IMG/VR virus record: IMGVR_UViG_3300032293_000981
Coordinates: 1 to 37,191 of that record
Reading direction: 5' to 3' (one strand)
Length of the DNA: 37,191 nt
Source: a virus
Part shown: positions 12,293-21,361 of the stretch, in pieces
Position numbering within the stretch: position 1 is the stretch's first letter
Layout of the letters: every line of letters starts with the position of its first letter
Made by a program: the position numbers and the translations under genes
Notes under the pieces: generated by a model
Told to the model about the DNA's origin: nothing
What the model saw: the letters and a program-made list of their open reading frames with translations, nothing else
Database searches by the model: none

Positions 12293-13434
12293 TTTCTAGT
12301 ATACCATTCCGATTTTAATGTAATCAGTTTATGATGATAGGTGTTAAATGCTATGATTTGGAGATTTACCCCTTCTACTTGATACATCCCTACTTTTTGA
12401 GCCTGAGAGATTATATTAGGTAAAGTTGTTAATGCTTGATACCCCTTTTCTGTTAATTGTGCAAAATCAAATGAAACTATTATGTCGTTATCTCTAGGTG
12501 TTTCGTATGATTTAATCTTTTTAGTAAGGTTAAACTTAGTCTTAGATTGATTTAAGTTAATATATTCCGTTGGGTCACAATCTACATATACATTTGAAAA
12601 GAAGGGTTCTAATACATCTAATGCTTCTGTTGAACCATTCTTAAGAACTAATCCTATATCATATGTGTTCTTAACAGGGTTACCACCATGTCTTCCCCAC
12701 TTTCTTAAGAAGTTTTTATTGGATGCCATTTCTTTAACCTTTGTATCTCTTTCGTGCTCCGGAGAGAAACGAGATGTTTTAGATACAAAGTGATAAACTA
12801 CACTATCTAATGCAGTATATTGTTCAAACCCTAATAAACTTAATCTAAAAATTAGGTCATCGTCTTCGGAAAACATAGGGTTATATAGGTTATCCATTCC
12901 TCCCATTTGTAAGTATCTTTTTCTACTTTGACACATAAAGAATGAAATACCAGCAGATGTTTTATCAGCTTCATTTTTAACTTCTCTTTCCGCATATTGT
13001 TCTAACTCCTCTAATTTTAATGTATCAAAATCTCCACCAAAATCCATAATGATTTTACCTGGTCTAGCATGCCCCGCAAATACAGGTGGTTCAATTGTTG
13101 TATATGAAACTACTTTTCTATCTCCACAATGTTTCTGTAAGTTCTCTAAGAATCCATTACATACTACTATATCATTATGACAGAATACTATGTACTCTTT
13201 GGTTGCTAACTCAGCACACTTATTAAATGTATCTGAAAATGTTTTACTTTCCTCTGAATAGAAGTAAATAAGATTTTCATCATTAAGTGAATCCAACCAC
13301 TCATGTGTGCCATCGGATGAACCCCAACTAACGAATACCAATTCTTCCGTTGGGTATATCTCTCTAAATCTTTTATAGAACTTTTGAGAGTATTCTAAAT
13401 TGTTTCTTAATCCTACTAATGTTGAAATTGTCAT
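12283..13434 (-). CDS. Family 2 glycosyltransferase with C-terminal extension
   Basis: A 383-residue protein. The first 230 residues form a GT-A glycosyltransferase domain: a nucleotide-binding start (ISTLVGLRNNLEYSQ), WGSSDGTHEWL, and a metal-binding triad of HND type (residues 86-88, FCHNDIVV), and later FSEDDDLIFRLSLLGFEQY with the catalytic-base region. The C-terminal 150 residues are an additional domain of unknown kind. It probably transfers a sugar from a nucleotide donor to a growing glycan. It sits 2 bases from the heptosyltransferase-like gene. Confidence 0.8.
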   Translation of the reverse strand: MTISTLVGLRNNLEYSQKFYKRFREIYPTEELVFVSWGSSDGTHEWLDSLNDENLIYFYSEESKTFSDTFNKCAELATKEYIVFCHNDIVVCNGFLENLQKHCGDRKVVSYTTIEPPVFAGHARPGKIIMDFGGDFDTLKLEELEQYAEREVKNEADKTSAGISFFMCQSRKRYLQMGGMDNLYNPMFSEDDDLIFRLSLLGFEQYTALDSVVYHFVSKTSRFSPEHERDTKVKEMASNKNFLRKWGRHGGNPVKNTYDIGLVLKNGSTEALDVLEPFFSNVYVDCDPTEYINLNQSKTKFNLTKKIKSYETPRDNDIIVSFDFAQLTEKGYQALTTLPNIISQAQKVGMYQVEGVNLQIIAFNTYHHKLITLKSEWYTRKCI

Positions 13435-13436
13435 AA

Positions 13437-14171
13437 CTATGTATTATCTCCTTGAAAGTAATCAAATTGTGAATAGTATTCTTTATCTTTTATATAATGA
13501 ACATTATCTATTGTTGCTAATAATTCTATCCCCCTGCTAATATTCATTGATGTTGCCCATGCCATTGGACCTGATTGGTTTCCTATGAATAACTTAGAAC
13601 CATTTATCTTTGTAAAAAATTCTTGTAAACTATTCACCTTAATTAACTCACATTGGTCTTTAAGAGTGAAGTTATTATATTGTTCTTCATCAAAACAAAT
13701 AAATGCCTTCTTTTCGAATTGGTTTAAAACAGATTGATATATCCCAGTTACCTGCTCACTCATAGGTTTCATTGAACGATTGATTAGCAATGTATCACTT
13801 AGAGTTTCATCCTTACCCATCTCTATCCATGTGAATTCCTTTGGTGGAGTTATATCATCTAAGAATTCCTTAAAATATATCTCTAACCAATTAGTAGTAT
13901 ATAAAAAACGGCTCTGTCTAAATCTACTTAAGTTAACATCAATAGGTTCTCCATTATGGATACTAAATGAATTTAACCATTCTTGCTTTTCCAAAATTGG
14001 TTTTAAATCATTATATGTAAACTCCATGCCTTTTTCAAACTGCTCACCTACATTTGCAATATATAAATCTGCCTTATACCCAAAGAAATCCCAATTGAAT
14101 TTACATACAACTAAACTATGTATAAAATCTCCTAATTTTCCACCCTGTAGATATGATTTTGTTTCTTTCAT
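13437..14171 (-). CDS. Heptosyltransferase-like (GT9/GT-B) protein
   Basis: A 244-residue protein with a start typical of the ADP-heptose:LPS heptosyltransferase family, LQGGKLGDFIHSLVV (the G-x-GD loop), and the C-terminal signature FIGNQSGPMAWATSMN, where family members read F-x-G-x-x-SGP-x-H-x-A. It is shorter than cellular heptosyltransferases (about 320-350 residues), so a compact version. The likely reaction is sugar transfer to a lipid or oligosaccharide acceptor; the donor is unknown. Its start overlaps the stop of the 116-residue gene by 4 bases. Confidence 0.7.
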   Translation of the reverse strand: MKETKSYLQGGKLGDFIHSLVVCKFNWDFFGYKADLYIANVGEQFEKGMEFTYNDLKPILEKQEWLNSFSIHNGEPIDVNLSRFRQSRFLYTTNWLEIYFKEFLDDITPPKEFTWIEMGKDETLSDTLLINRSMKPMSEQVTGIYQSVLNQFEKKAFICFDEEQYNNFTLKDQCELIKVNSLQEFFTKINGSKLFIGNQSGPMAWATSMNISRGIELLATIDNVHYIKDKEYYSQFDYFQGDNT

Positions 14172-14518
14172 ATTTTAACTTCAGTTACTTTGTTATTAAA
14201 AAATTTGGTTTGAAGCTCTACCTTTTTTAAATATCTTTTATAATTCGCTTCAGCAGTTTGTTTGGATAGAGCAGTTTCTCCTGCCCTATCCACTAAATCA
14301 AATACTTCTTTATTAGCGTGCTTTAAATCAAAATACGCAGAACTGTTAATAATGGAGTGGTGTTTATCTACTCCAATTTGTTTTTGTATTTCCTGTGATA
14401 ATGCGTTGAACGAATCTAAACTTTTCTGTCTCTTATCACCATCACTATTTTCAATCTTTACAGCGTATATTGATAAGATATCATAAACATACGCTTCATC
14501 CAAACTTATCTTTATCAT
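14168..14518 (-). CDS. Hypothetical protein, glycan-cluster companion (116 aa)
   Basis: A 116-residue helical protein: MIKISLDEAYVYDILSIYAV, then KIEN and Lys/Gln-rich helices, EVFDLVDRAGETAL and NYKRYLKKVELQTKFF. The pattern LxEAxxxDxLSIxxxK then a W/F-D-L-x-D-x-x helix and a final Asn-x-x-x-R/K helix recalls the short DUF6165-type proteins found beside glycosyltransferases in phages and bacteria; I hold this only loosely. It overlaps the GT9-like gene by 4 bases and follows the methyltransferase by 1 base. Confidence 0.5.
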   Translation of the reverse strand: MIKISLDEAYVYDILSIYAVKIENSDGDKRQKSLDSFNALSQEIQKQIGVDKHHSIINSSAYFDLKHANKEVFDLVDRAGETALSKQTAEANYKRYLKKVELQTKFFNNKVTEVKI

Positions 14519-14519
14519 A

Positions 14520-15752
14520 TTATTTTCCTATTATTTCAAATGTTGGGCAAGGTACAATAAATTTACCACCTTTAGATAAGAACTCATCTTCTCTTTTAAC
14601 AAACTCAGCGATAAAATGCCAAGGTAACACTAACATATAATCTGGATTCATTGCTCTAACATCTTCTTCTGATAAGATAGGGATATTAGTTCCAATTGTT
14701 TTCAATCCAAACTTATAATGACTTCTTTCTGCAATAGCATCGATTAAAGTATTATCTAAACCGAAGTATTGTAATAAGGTATTTCCTTTTGTAGAAGCAC
14801 CATATCCACATATTACCTTTCCTTTAGCTTTTTCCGCTTTAATGAAATCAACTGTTTCTTTTTTCAATGCTTCTATTCTATTAAAGAAATCTAACCAAAT
14901 CTCTTCCTTATCTAATTTTAATCCCTTCTCCCACTTCAATAAAGATTCAACTCTTACATTACATACATCTCTATAAGGTGCAGTTGCAAATGAAGTTACC
15001 GCTGATTTCTTTTTCTTAATGTAGATTCTGAAACTTCCTCCGTTCACATCATTAACTTGACAATCAACTATTTTCAATCCAGCTTTCTTCAGTAACTTTT
15101 CCATAGAAGCTAATCCCCAATAGTAAACGTGCTCATGACAAATGTTATCAAATGCCAATTGCTTTATCATTAGAGGAGTATAACTCATTTGAATAACAAA
15201 TAATCCATCATCATCCATTACTTTCGATACATCCTTTAAGAAATCAACTGGCTCGTCTAAATCATAAAACATAGCAATACAAGTTACAACCTTTGCTTTC
15301 TTCTTTTTAAATTTAGATTTTTTATAGTTTTCTAATGTAAAGAAATCCTGTACAATATCATCTGCAATTTTAGATGATTCTGCTTTAAATGAATCTTCAG
15401 CGGGGTCAATACCTAATTTCTTAATACCATCTGGTACAAAACTTAAAAGTGTACCATCGTTACAAGCGATATCTAACCATAAATCACCTTCGTTTAATTT
15501 TTGAACTGAGGTAACACTATCAACTATACCTTTTAATTCAGTTCTCATTGTTTGATTGATACCACTTCTGTACCAATACTTCCCAAACATTGAATGGATA
15601 GGTGTACATTTCTCTAAACGAGCTGCTCCATATCTTTCATCTATAACAAGAGTCATATCATGCTTTCCTGCTCTTGCATCTGTATCTACATTAATGAAAT
15701 CCGATACATAAAGGTCTCCTAATGAAAATAACTTTTTCGTAAACTTGCTCAT
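14520..15752 (-). CDS. SAM-dependent sugar C-methyltransferase-like protein
   Basis: A 410-residue protein. Residues 92-106 (WLDIACNDGTLLSF) form the SAM-binding loop, and FDNICHEHVYYWG (around 201-213) is the hallmark of NDP-hexose C-methyltransferases of the TylC3/Methyltransf_14 kind. A C-terminal domain has GYGASTKGNTLLQYFG (around 317-332), also a family signature. The N-terminal zinc-binding region is reduced: the four-Cys motif of the family is not visible. It may methylate a keto-sugar nucleotide, perhaps the GDP-4-keto-6-deoxymannose made by the dehydratase at 17803-18774. Confidence 0.75.
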   Translation of the reverse strand: MSKFTKKLFSLGDLYVSDFINVDTDARAGKHDMTLVIDERYGAARLEKCTPIHSMFGKYWYRSGINQTMRTELKGIVDSVTSVQKLNEGDLWLDIACNDGTLLSFVPDGIKKLGIDPAEDSFKAESSKIADDIVQDFFTLENYKKSKFKKKKAKVVTCIAMFYDLDEPVDFLKDVSKVMDDDGLFVIQMSYTPLMIKQLAFDNICHEHVYYWGLASMEKLLKKAGLKIVDCQVNDVNGGSFRIYIKKKKSAVTSFATAPYRDVCNVRVESLLKWEKGLKLDKEEIWLDFFNRIEALKKETVDFIKAEKAKGKVICGYGASTKGNTLLQYFGLDNTLIDAIAERSHYKFGLKTIGTNIPILSEEDVRAMNPDYMLVLPWHFIAEFVKREDEFLSKGGKFIVPCPTFEIIGK

Positions 15753-15757
15753 ATTTC

Positions 15758-16723
15758 TTATTTTAAATTTTTTACTTGTTCTTCAATCCATTGATATGTT
15801 CTAATCATACCATCTTTTAAACTAATCTTAGGAGTGAATCCTAATTCTTTTTCAGCTTTTGTATTATCACTGTTTCTGCTACTAACTCCAATCGCGCCAT
15901 CAACGTATTCTATTTCTAAACTCTTTCCGCTGATATCGATAATCATTTGAGTAAAATCCTTAATACTAATTTCCTCATCACTTCCAATGTTAACAGGAGT
16001 TTCAATATCAGAATTCATTAATTTAATTAATCCTTCTACCGCATCATCAACGTGACAGAAACTTCTTAATTGAGTACCATCTCCCCAAACTTGAATCTTA
16101 TCACCACTATTTGCTTTCGCAACTTTTCTACATAATGCAGCTGGTGCCTTTTCTTTTCCACCATCCCAAGTTCCTCTTTCACCATATATGTTATGGAATA
16201 CACTAACTTTAGTATTCAATCCAAAATTCTCTCTATAGAATCTACATAAAACTTCTCCCATAATCTTTTCCCATCCATATCCATCTTGTGGATTTGCAGG
16301 GTACGCATCTTCTTCTTTAAGATTAATACTACCTTCCATTTGAATATGCTCTGGATATCTACAGGCTGAAGATGTGAATAGGAATCCCTTTACTTCTTTT
16401 TGTTTTGCGAAATCAATCATATTCAATGTGATTCTTCCGCTATTTTGGATTATTTGTGCATCTTTTCCCGTAACATATCCCATTCCTCCCATATCAGCTG
16501 CTAAACTGTATATGTAGTCGATGTTAGTATTTTCTAATAAATTTTCAAAAGAAGCTTCTCTTCGTAAATCTAAGATATGGAATTCATTTGTAATATCATT
16601 TACATCTTTATATTCTGGGTATTTTACATCAATACCAATAACATAATTTCCTTCTTTTTTTAATCTTTCCGCTAAGTGTGAACCAATGAAACCACCTGCG
16701 CCGGTAACCAATATTGTTTTCAT
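15758..16723 (-). CDS. GDP-mannose 3,5-epimerase-like SDR enzyme
   Basis: A 321-residue extended short-chain dehydrogenase. The NAD loop is GAGGFIGSHLAE (residues 8-19). The features LAADMGGMGYV (75-83), SSACRYPE (118-125), QDGYGWEKIMGE with Y149 and K153, FHNIYGERGTWDGG, EKAPAALCRK and VNIGSDE all match GDP-D-mannose 3',5'-epimerase. C121 and K192 correspond to the two acid/base residues of the plant enzyme (C145, K217). Predicted reaction: GDP-mannose to GDP-L-galactose (or L-gulose). It lies between a C-methyltransferase and a glycosyltransferase in the glycan operon, 1 to 5 bases from each. Confidence 0.8.
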   Translation of the reverse strand: MKTILVTGAGGFIGSHLAERLKKEGNYVIGIDVKYPEYKDVNDITNEFHILDLRREASFENLLENTNIDYIYSLAADMGGMGYVTGKDAQIIQNSGRITLNMIDFAKQKEVKGFLFTSSACRYPEHIQMEGSINLKEEDAYPANPQDGYGWEKIMGEVLCRFYRENFGLNTKVSVFHNIYGERGTWDGGKEKAPAALCRKVAKANSGDKIQVWGDGTQLRSFCHVDDAVEGLIKLMNSDIETPVNIGSDEEISIKDFTQMIIDISGKSLEIEYVDGAIGVSSRNSDNTKAEKELGFTPKISLKDGMIRTYQWIEEQVKNLK

Positions 16724-16724
16724 T

Positions 16725-17801
16725 TTATTTAGTTATTTGTTTAATAATTTTATAATATTCTCCTGCCATTCTAGTAGGTGTCCACTCATTATAAATAAGT
16801 TGCCCTGCACCTGTTGTAGTTTGTTTATCTAACATTTGTTTAATGCTCATATTACCCATATTACCTTCAGTTGATATACTGAAATGTGGATTGATTTCCG
16901 CTGCTTTTGAAGAAATTTCAATTGGACCATAACCACCTAAATAAGGTACTAAATGTCTCATCATACTTGTATGATTTACTATTAATGGTCTTCTAGTTGA
17001 TAAAGCATTATCAGGAGAAGAACTAACACCTCTCATATTGAATGGAACTTGTTGTTGCTCAAAAAAGTAAATATTAACGTGATTTCCATATAACCACTCA
17101 ACTATCTCCTCTTCTGTTTCAAATAAGGTATTGGTAATCTGTAATTCAATTCCAGGTTTAGTAATAAGAGCTCTACATTCATTTTCTATTTGTTTCGCTT
17201 CGGATAAATCTTTATCTCCAAAAAATGATGGTGGCATATTAAATCGTATAATAGCTTCATCAAACTCTTTTTGAATTGCTACCACTATTTCAGGATGCAT
17301 CTTTCTTCTAAATCCAAAACTAGAACTACCAAATATTATTTTACCATTTAAATCCGGAAAATCTTTCCATTCACTTCTTAAAATAGGTCGAGTAGCATTA
17401 AAACAATTTGGTTTGTTTATTACTATAGTAGGGTCGTGTCCAATCCAATAATTAAACAATGTACCACCAAACCAATCTTGTGGTAGTTTTTCTATATTAT
17501 CAATTATAACTTGCTCCTGTTCATGTGTTATACCAATGTGAACAATATTTGGGTCTGGATTACCCATCATATAATCTCTTGCAAATGGAGTTGCAGTTGG
17601 GTGATATGAATATAATACTACATTTGGTTTCAACTCCTCTAACAATTTGGTGTAACTACTTACATCCTGATAGTTTTCAGCATAATGTAATTCCCAATCA
17701 CACCATTCGTTTAAGTATCCTTCCAATGCTTTGTATAATCTCATACCATACTGATATACTCCACATTCTTTATTAGAAGGTCCGATGAATAATACTTTCA
17801 T
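16725..17801 (-). CDS. Glycosyltransferase, probably GT-B fold
   Basis: A 358-residue protein beginning MKVLFIGPSNKECGVYQYG, the typical first strand and glycine turn of GT-B enzymes. Mid-protein IIFGSSSFGFRRKM and the C-terminal RGVSSSPDNALSTRRPLIVN are consistent with the donor-binding half, though the usual Glu-x7-Glu motif is not clear. It begins 1 base after the dehydratase gene stop and ends 1 base before the epimerase gene, so it is surely cotranscribed with them. Donor and acceptor are unknown. Confidence 0.65.
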   Translation of the reverse strand: MKVLFIGPSNKECGVYQYGMRLYKALEGYLNEWCDWELHYAENYQDVSSYTKLLEELKPNVVLYSYHPTATPFARDYMMGNPDPNIVHIGITHEQEQVIIDNIEKLPQDWFGGTLFNYWIGHDPTIVINKPNCFNATRPILRSEWKDFPDLNGKIIFGSSSFGFRRKMHPEIVVAIQKEFDEAIIRFNMPPSFFGDKDLSEAKQIENECRALITKPGIELQITNTLFETEEEIVEWLYGNHVNIYFFEQQQVPFNMRGVSSSPDNALSTRRPLIVNHTSMMRHLVPYLGGYGPIEISSKAAEINPHFSISTEGNMGNMSIKQMLDKQTTTGAGQLIYNEWTPTRMAGEYYKIIKQITK

Positions 17802-17802
17802 T

Positions 17803-18774
17803 TTATTTCTTTAAAAGTTTAATATCATTTTCAACCATTATTTTCACCAATTCTTTGAATGATGTTTTTGGCTCCCATCCTAACACTTTCTTAGCCTTAG
17901 AAGCATCACCTAAAAGATAACTAACTTCAACAGGTCTAATAAACTTTTGGTCAACTTTGATGTAAGAACTCCAATTATCAATTCCAATTAACTTAAATGC
18001 CTCATCTAAGAATTCTCTGATTGAATGAGTTTCACCCGTTGCTAATACATAATCTTCTGATTTCTCTTGCTGCATCATTAGCCACATACCTTCTACATAA
18101 TCCGGTGCATAACCCCAATCTCTTTTAGATTCTAAATTACCCAATGAGATATGGTCTGCTAATCCTAAATGAATCTTAGCAACACCATCTGAAATTTTAC
18201 GAGTAACAAATTCATGTCCCCTTCTTTCGGATTCATGATTAAATAGGATACCACTTACAGCAAACATGCCATGTGATTCTCTATAGTTCTTTGTAATCCA
18301 ATGTGCATATAATTTCGATACACCATATGGAGAACAAGGATAGAATATAGTATCTTCATTCGCAGTACCTTCTTGTTTACCAAACATTTCAGAGGAAGAT
18401 GCTTGGTAGAACTTAGTGTTCTTATTACCATACTCTCTTATGGCCTCCAATACTCTTAACGCACCCAAACCTGTGATATCAGATGTTTGCTCAGGCATTG
18501 TCCAACTCTCTCCCACAAATGATTGTGCTCCTAAATTATAAACCTCATGTGGCTCACAATCTTTAATAGCTCTCAATAATGAGTTTTGGTCAGATAAATC
18601 TCCTTTCAGCAAAGAAATCTTATCATCTAAGTGTGTTATATTAGGTGAATAATAATTCGCCTTTCTTCTTTCGATTCCAAATACTTCATAATCACCTCTT
18701 TTTATTAGGAAGTCAGCTAAGTGCGAACCATCCATACCATTGATACCAGTGATTAGTGCTCTTTTCTTTTTCAT
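17803..18774 (-). CDS. gmd: GDP-mannose 4,6-dehydratase
   Basis: A 323-residue extended SDR that matches Gmd throughout: NADP loop GINGMDGSHLADFL (10-23), NLGAQSFVGESW (80-91), SSSEMFG (126-132), the Y150-x3-K154 pair (PYGVSKLYAHW), FNHESERRG and RDWGYAPDYVEGMW. The catalytic Ser127/Glu129 correspond to Thr132/Glu134 in the E. coli enzyme. Reaction: GDP-D-mannose to GDP-4-keto-6-deoxy-D-mannose, the entry to GDP-fucose, rhamnose or perosamine. No fucose synthase or perosamine synthetase is visible here, so another enzyme, perhaps the host's or the C-methyltransferase above, uses the product. It overlaps the previous gene by 4 bases. Confidence 0.92.
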   Translation of the reverse strand: MKKKRALITGINGMDGSHLADFLIKRGDYEVFGIERRKANYYSPNITHLDDKISLLKGDLSDQNSLLRAIKDCEPHEVYNLGAQSFVGESWTMPEQTSDITGLGALRVLEAIREYGNKNTKFYQASSSEMFGKQEGTANEDTIFYPCSPYGVSKLYAHWITKNYRESHGMFAVSGILFNHESERRGHEFVTRKISDGVAKIHLGLADHISLGNLESKRDWGYAPDYVEGMWLMMQQEKSEDYVLATGETHSIREFLDEAFKLIGIDNWSSYIKVDQKFIRPVEVSYLLGDASKAKKVLGWEPKTSFKELVKIMVENDIKLLKK

Positions 18775-19394
18775 ATATTATTGTAAAAATTGTTTTGCTT
18801 TTCTTGTCTTTCGATTTGTTTGTGGTGGTATAATGAGAACCTTTCTTCTGCAGGGAAATTAGCAAATGTATTGTATCCACTAATTCTCTCATGCACTTTA
18901 CCAAACCATTCTACATCAGTTGTATTCTTATAGATTCTAGTTTGGTAATCAGGAAAGTTAACCCATCCCTTTTCATTAACTTTCCATCCCCATCCTTTAG
19001 TGTGTGCCTCAGTTAATCCGTTTACGGTATTTACTCTAGGTACAAACACTATATCAACATTATTACTTTCCAAAATTGTTTTAATATTTTGCATTAAGTA
19101 TTCAGTTGGTATTTCATCCGCATCAATTTGGAAAATATAATCCCCACTACAATTCTTTTTAAGATTGTTTTTGAATGTTGCGAAATCTTTGTTAAGGGGA
19201 AATGATACTATCTTAGTTTGTTTGTTTATTTCACCAAAGATAGTTAAGAAGTCTGATACTTCCTTTGTAACACCATTTGTGTCGTATTGAATTATAATCT
19301 CATCTTCCTCTTCAATTCTACTTTGAAGAAAGTTGGTTAATTCTGTAATCTCTTTCAGTTCATTACAAACTGTTATTGCGTAACTTATTTTCAT
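18771..19394 (-). CDS. Family 2 glycosyltransferase (WaaE/KdtX-like)
   Basis: A 207-residue GT-A enzyme. The strand MKISYAITVCNELKEITELT is followed by a donor region, FQIDADE with D91 and D93 as the metal-binding DxD, and a C-terminal WFGKVHERISG segment typical of the LPS beta-1,4-glucosyltransferase (WaaE/KdtX) branch. It is shorter than cellular members (about 250 residues). The probable role is addition of a hexose to a glycan. The last 4 bases overlap the dehydratase start. Confidence 0.8.
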   Translation of the reverse strand: MKISYAITVCNELKEITELTNFLQSRIEEEDEIIIQYDTNGVTKEVSDFLTIFGEINKQTKIVSFPLNKDFATFKNNLKKNCSGDYIFQIDADEIPTEYLMQNIKTILESNNVDIVFVPRVNTVNGLTEAHTKGWGWKVNEKGWVNFPDYQTRIYKNTTDVEWFGKVHERISGYNTFANFPAEERFSLYHHKQIERQEKQNNFYNNI

Positions 19395-19399
19395 ATTTC

Positions 19400-20122
19400 T
19401 TATTCTTCTCCGTAGATATTTTTACTTGCTTCTATACCTGCTTCCTGAACTGTTTTTGTATCCTTTGATTCAACTTCTTTTTCTGCTATTTTCTTATCAG
19501 CGTAAACTTTTTCCGCATCTTTTTTCTTTTGTTCTTTTATAGCCGCTTCCTTTTCTTCTTTTTGTTGTTTCAATTTTTCTCTTTGGCTACGTTTCTCATC
19601 CTCAGTAGGGTCTGTCTCATCTTTAATAGTAACTAACCAAGTCTTAAGATATTCTATATTAAAAACAACTTCGTTACAGTCTTTTATAGATGCTAATTTA
19701 TACTCTCTATAAGTGTCTCTGTATATTCTAGGTTTAGTTTTTAAATATTCAAACAAAGGCTTTCCATCCGCTGGATACTTTTTCATAAAATCTTTAAAAT
19801 CCCAACTTTCCCATTCATCAAAATCTTTATTAGCTAAAGGTTTACATGCCCTTTTAATACCTTCAAAAAACGCATCTGGATTAACTTGTTTTAATTTTAT
19901 AGATGCTAACCAATTATGCCCATCTCTTACAAATCTACCTATTATAAAAACAAAACAAGTATCTATACCTACCAATCTCTTTGTTCCAATTTTTTCATCC
20001 GCATATTTGTAAACCTCTAATCTGTAGAAATTACCCTGCTTCATCATCGTTTTAGGTCTGTTTAATTCCTTTACGATTAGGTTTTCCCATTGTCGATTAT
20101 AGTTTCTCTGCGTTAATGCCAT
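19400..20122 (-). CDS. Hypothetical phage protein with charged coiled-coil tail
   Basis: A 240-residue protein. Residues 1-165 form a globular part with aromatic and basic segments (VGIDTCFVFIIGRFVRDG, DEWESWDFKDFMKKYPADGK), followed by a very charged Lys/Glu helix (about 175-225) and a short acidic end. No motif for an enzyme is seen, and no family is recognised. It lies inside the glycan operon, sharing one base with the glycosyltransferase start codon region at 20122. Function unknown. Confidence 0.6.
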   Translation of the reverse strand: MALTQRNYNRQWENLIVKELNRPKTMMKQGNFYRLEVYKYADEKIGTKRLVGIDTCFVFIIGRFVRDGHNWLASIKLKQVNPDAFFEGIKRACKPLANKDFDEWESWDFKDFMKKYPADGKPLFEYLKTKPRIYRDTYREYKLASIKDCNEVVFNIEYLKTWLVTIKDETDPTEDEKRSQREKLKQQKEEKEAAIKEQKKKDAEKVYADKKIAEKEVESKDTKTVQEAGIEASKNIYGEE

Positions 20123-21357
20123 TAGTCAGGTAGTATTAAATCAATTTTTTGCGCAACCTTAATGTGAGTATTAGCTATTTTTTTCAAAGATTCGGTCATA
20201 GAATTCATACTAAACTTTGTTCTATTTCTTTCTCCTAATTTTTTAGATTCAACTGAATACTTATCGTAGTTCTTATAAATATCAAGCATCTTAACCGCTG
20301 CATTACTATAATTTACATAAAACCATTGAGTATCTTTTAATAAGAATTGGTTTGCTGCACTTTCATCTACATTTTTCATTTGGCCTTCCAATAAAACTGC
20401 TCCCTTTTCATCTAAGAAATCTAAGTGTCCGCTCCATTTAGAAACCACTACAGGTTTTCCTGTCATACTGAATTCTAACAGAGGTCTACCATATCCTTCT
20501 CCATGTGTAAACGATATTGATGCTTTTACTTTAGGATGATTATATAATTTCCACATATCTTCCTCACTCAAATCACCATGTAATAAATAGATAGGTGCTG
20601 AACCATTTACTTTAGAACTTGCATCTTCTATTTTTCTTCGCATCTCTTCTCTATCTCTTACAGAAAATCCAGCCGAAGATGTTTTCATAACTAATGCAGG
20701 TTTTTTTCCTTTACTTCTAGCAAATGCCGATAAGAAAGTTTGAATTAATCCTCCGTTATCTTTTCTATCGTGATACAATCCACCTGGTAACCAATGCCCT
20801 ACAAATAAGAAAATAAAATCTTCTTCAATTTGGTCTAACAATTCTAATCCACCGGTTTTATGATAATCACACCCTTCGAATAAAACTTCAATTGGTTTAG
20901 TTAATTTATGTTCAGCTAAAATTTGCTGAGTTTGTTTATCTTTTTCATGATATACCGTTGCAGCTATTCCAACTTTAGAATGTTCTGATGTCGTTATAAT
21001 CAAATCCATTTTATTACATCCATCAATCCAATCCTTTGCTACTAAATTAGTTTCAATACCGGCAGTTATACCGATATTAAATTTACCCATTCTTTGAAAT
21101 TCATTCGGAACAGTTACTTGCACATAGATATCAATTTCTCTATCTACAGATGAAACTGTATTGGAGTTAATCCATTTATGGAATTCATTTTCTGGATTTA
21201 ACTGGTCCATTGGGCAGTTACCCCACTTTGTTGATACTACCTTTATATCATATAAATCTAAATCTTTAAAAGATTTTAAAAGGTCTCTACTATGGTCTCC
21301 GTAACCACTTCTCGTAGATACTGGAGCCTGAAAAACTAATAATGGTTTTTGTGTCAT
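20122..21357 (-). CDS. Family 4-type glycosyltransferase
   Basis: A 411-residue GT-B protein. It opens with a first-strand sequence (LLVFQAPVSTRSGYGDHSRD) and has a donor-binding C-terminal domain: FLFVGHWLPGGLYHDRK, YLLHGDLSEEDMWKLY and SFTHGEGYGRPLLEFSMTGK, where Glu-x7-Glu (EGYGRPLLE) is the family hallmark for retaining GT4 enzymes. Very likely a sugar transferase of the glycan cluster. It begins 4 bases after the dUTPase stop. Confidence 0.85.
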   Translation of the reverse strand: MTQKPLLVFQAPVSTRSGYGDHSRDLLKSFKDLDLYDIKVVSTKWGNCPMDQLNPENEFHKWINSNTVSSVDREIDIYVQVTVPNEFQRMGKFNIGITAGIETNLVAKDWIDGCNKMDLIITTSEHSKVGIAATVYHEKDKQTQQILAEHKLTKPIEVLFEGCDYHKTGGLELLDQIEEDFIFLFVGHWLPGGLYHDRKDNGGLIQTFLSAFARSKGKKPALVMKTSSAGFSVRDREEMRRKIEDASSKVNGSAPIYLLHGDLSEEDMWKLYNHPKVKASISFTHGEGYGRPLLEFSMTGKPVVVSKWSGHLDFLDEKGAVLLEGQMKNVDESAANQFLLKDTQWFYVNYSNAAVKMLDIYKNYDKYSVESKKLGERNRTKFSMNSMTESLKKIANTHIKVAQKIDLILPD

Positions 21358-21361
21358 AACT

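Noticed and set aside
13780-14178. 132-codon frame on the plus strand
   Set aside because: It runs opposite to a well-supported heptosyltransferase-like gene and has no recognisable domain. The other plus-strand frames, such as 36293-36574 and 35732-36058, are also shadows of clear genes.
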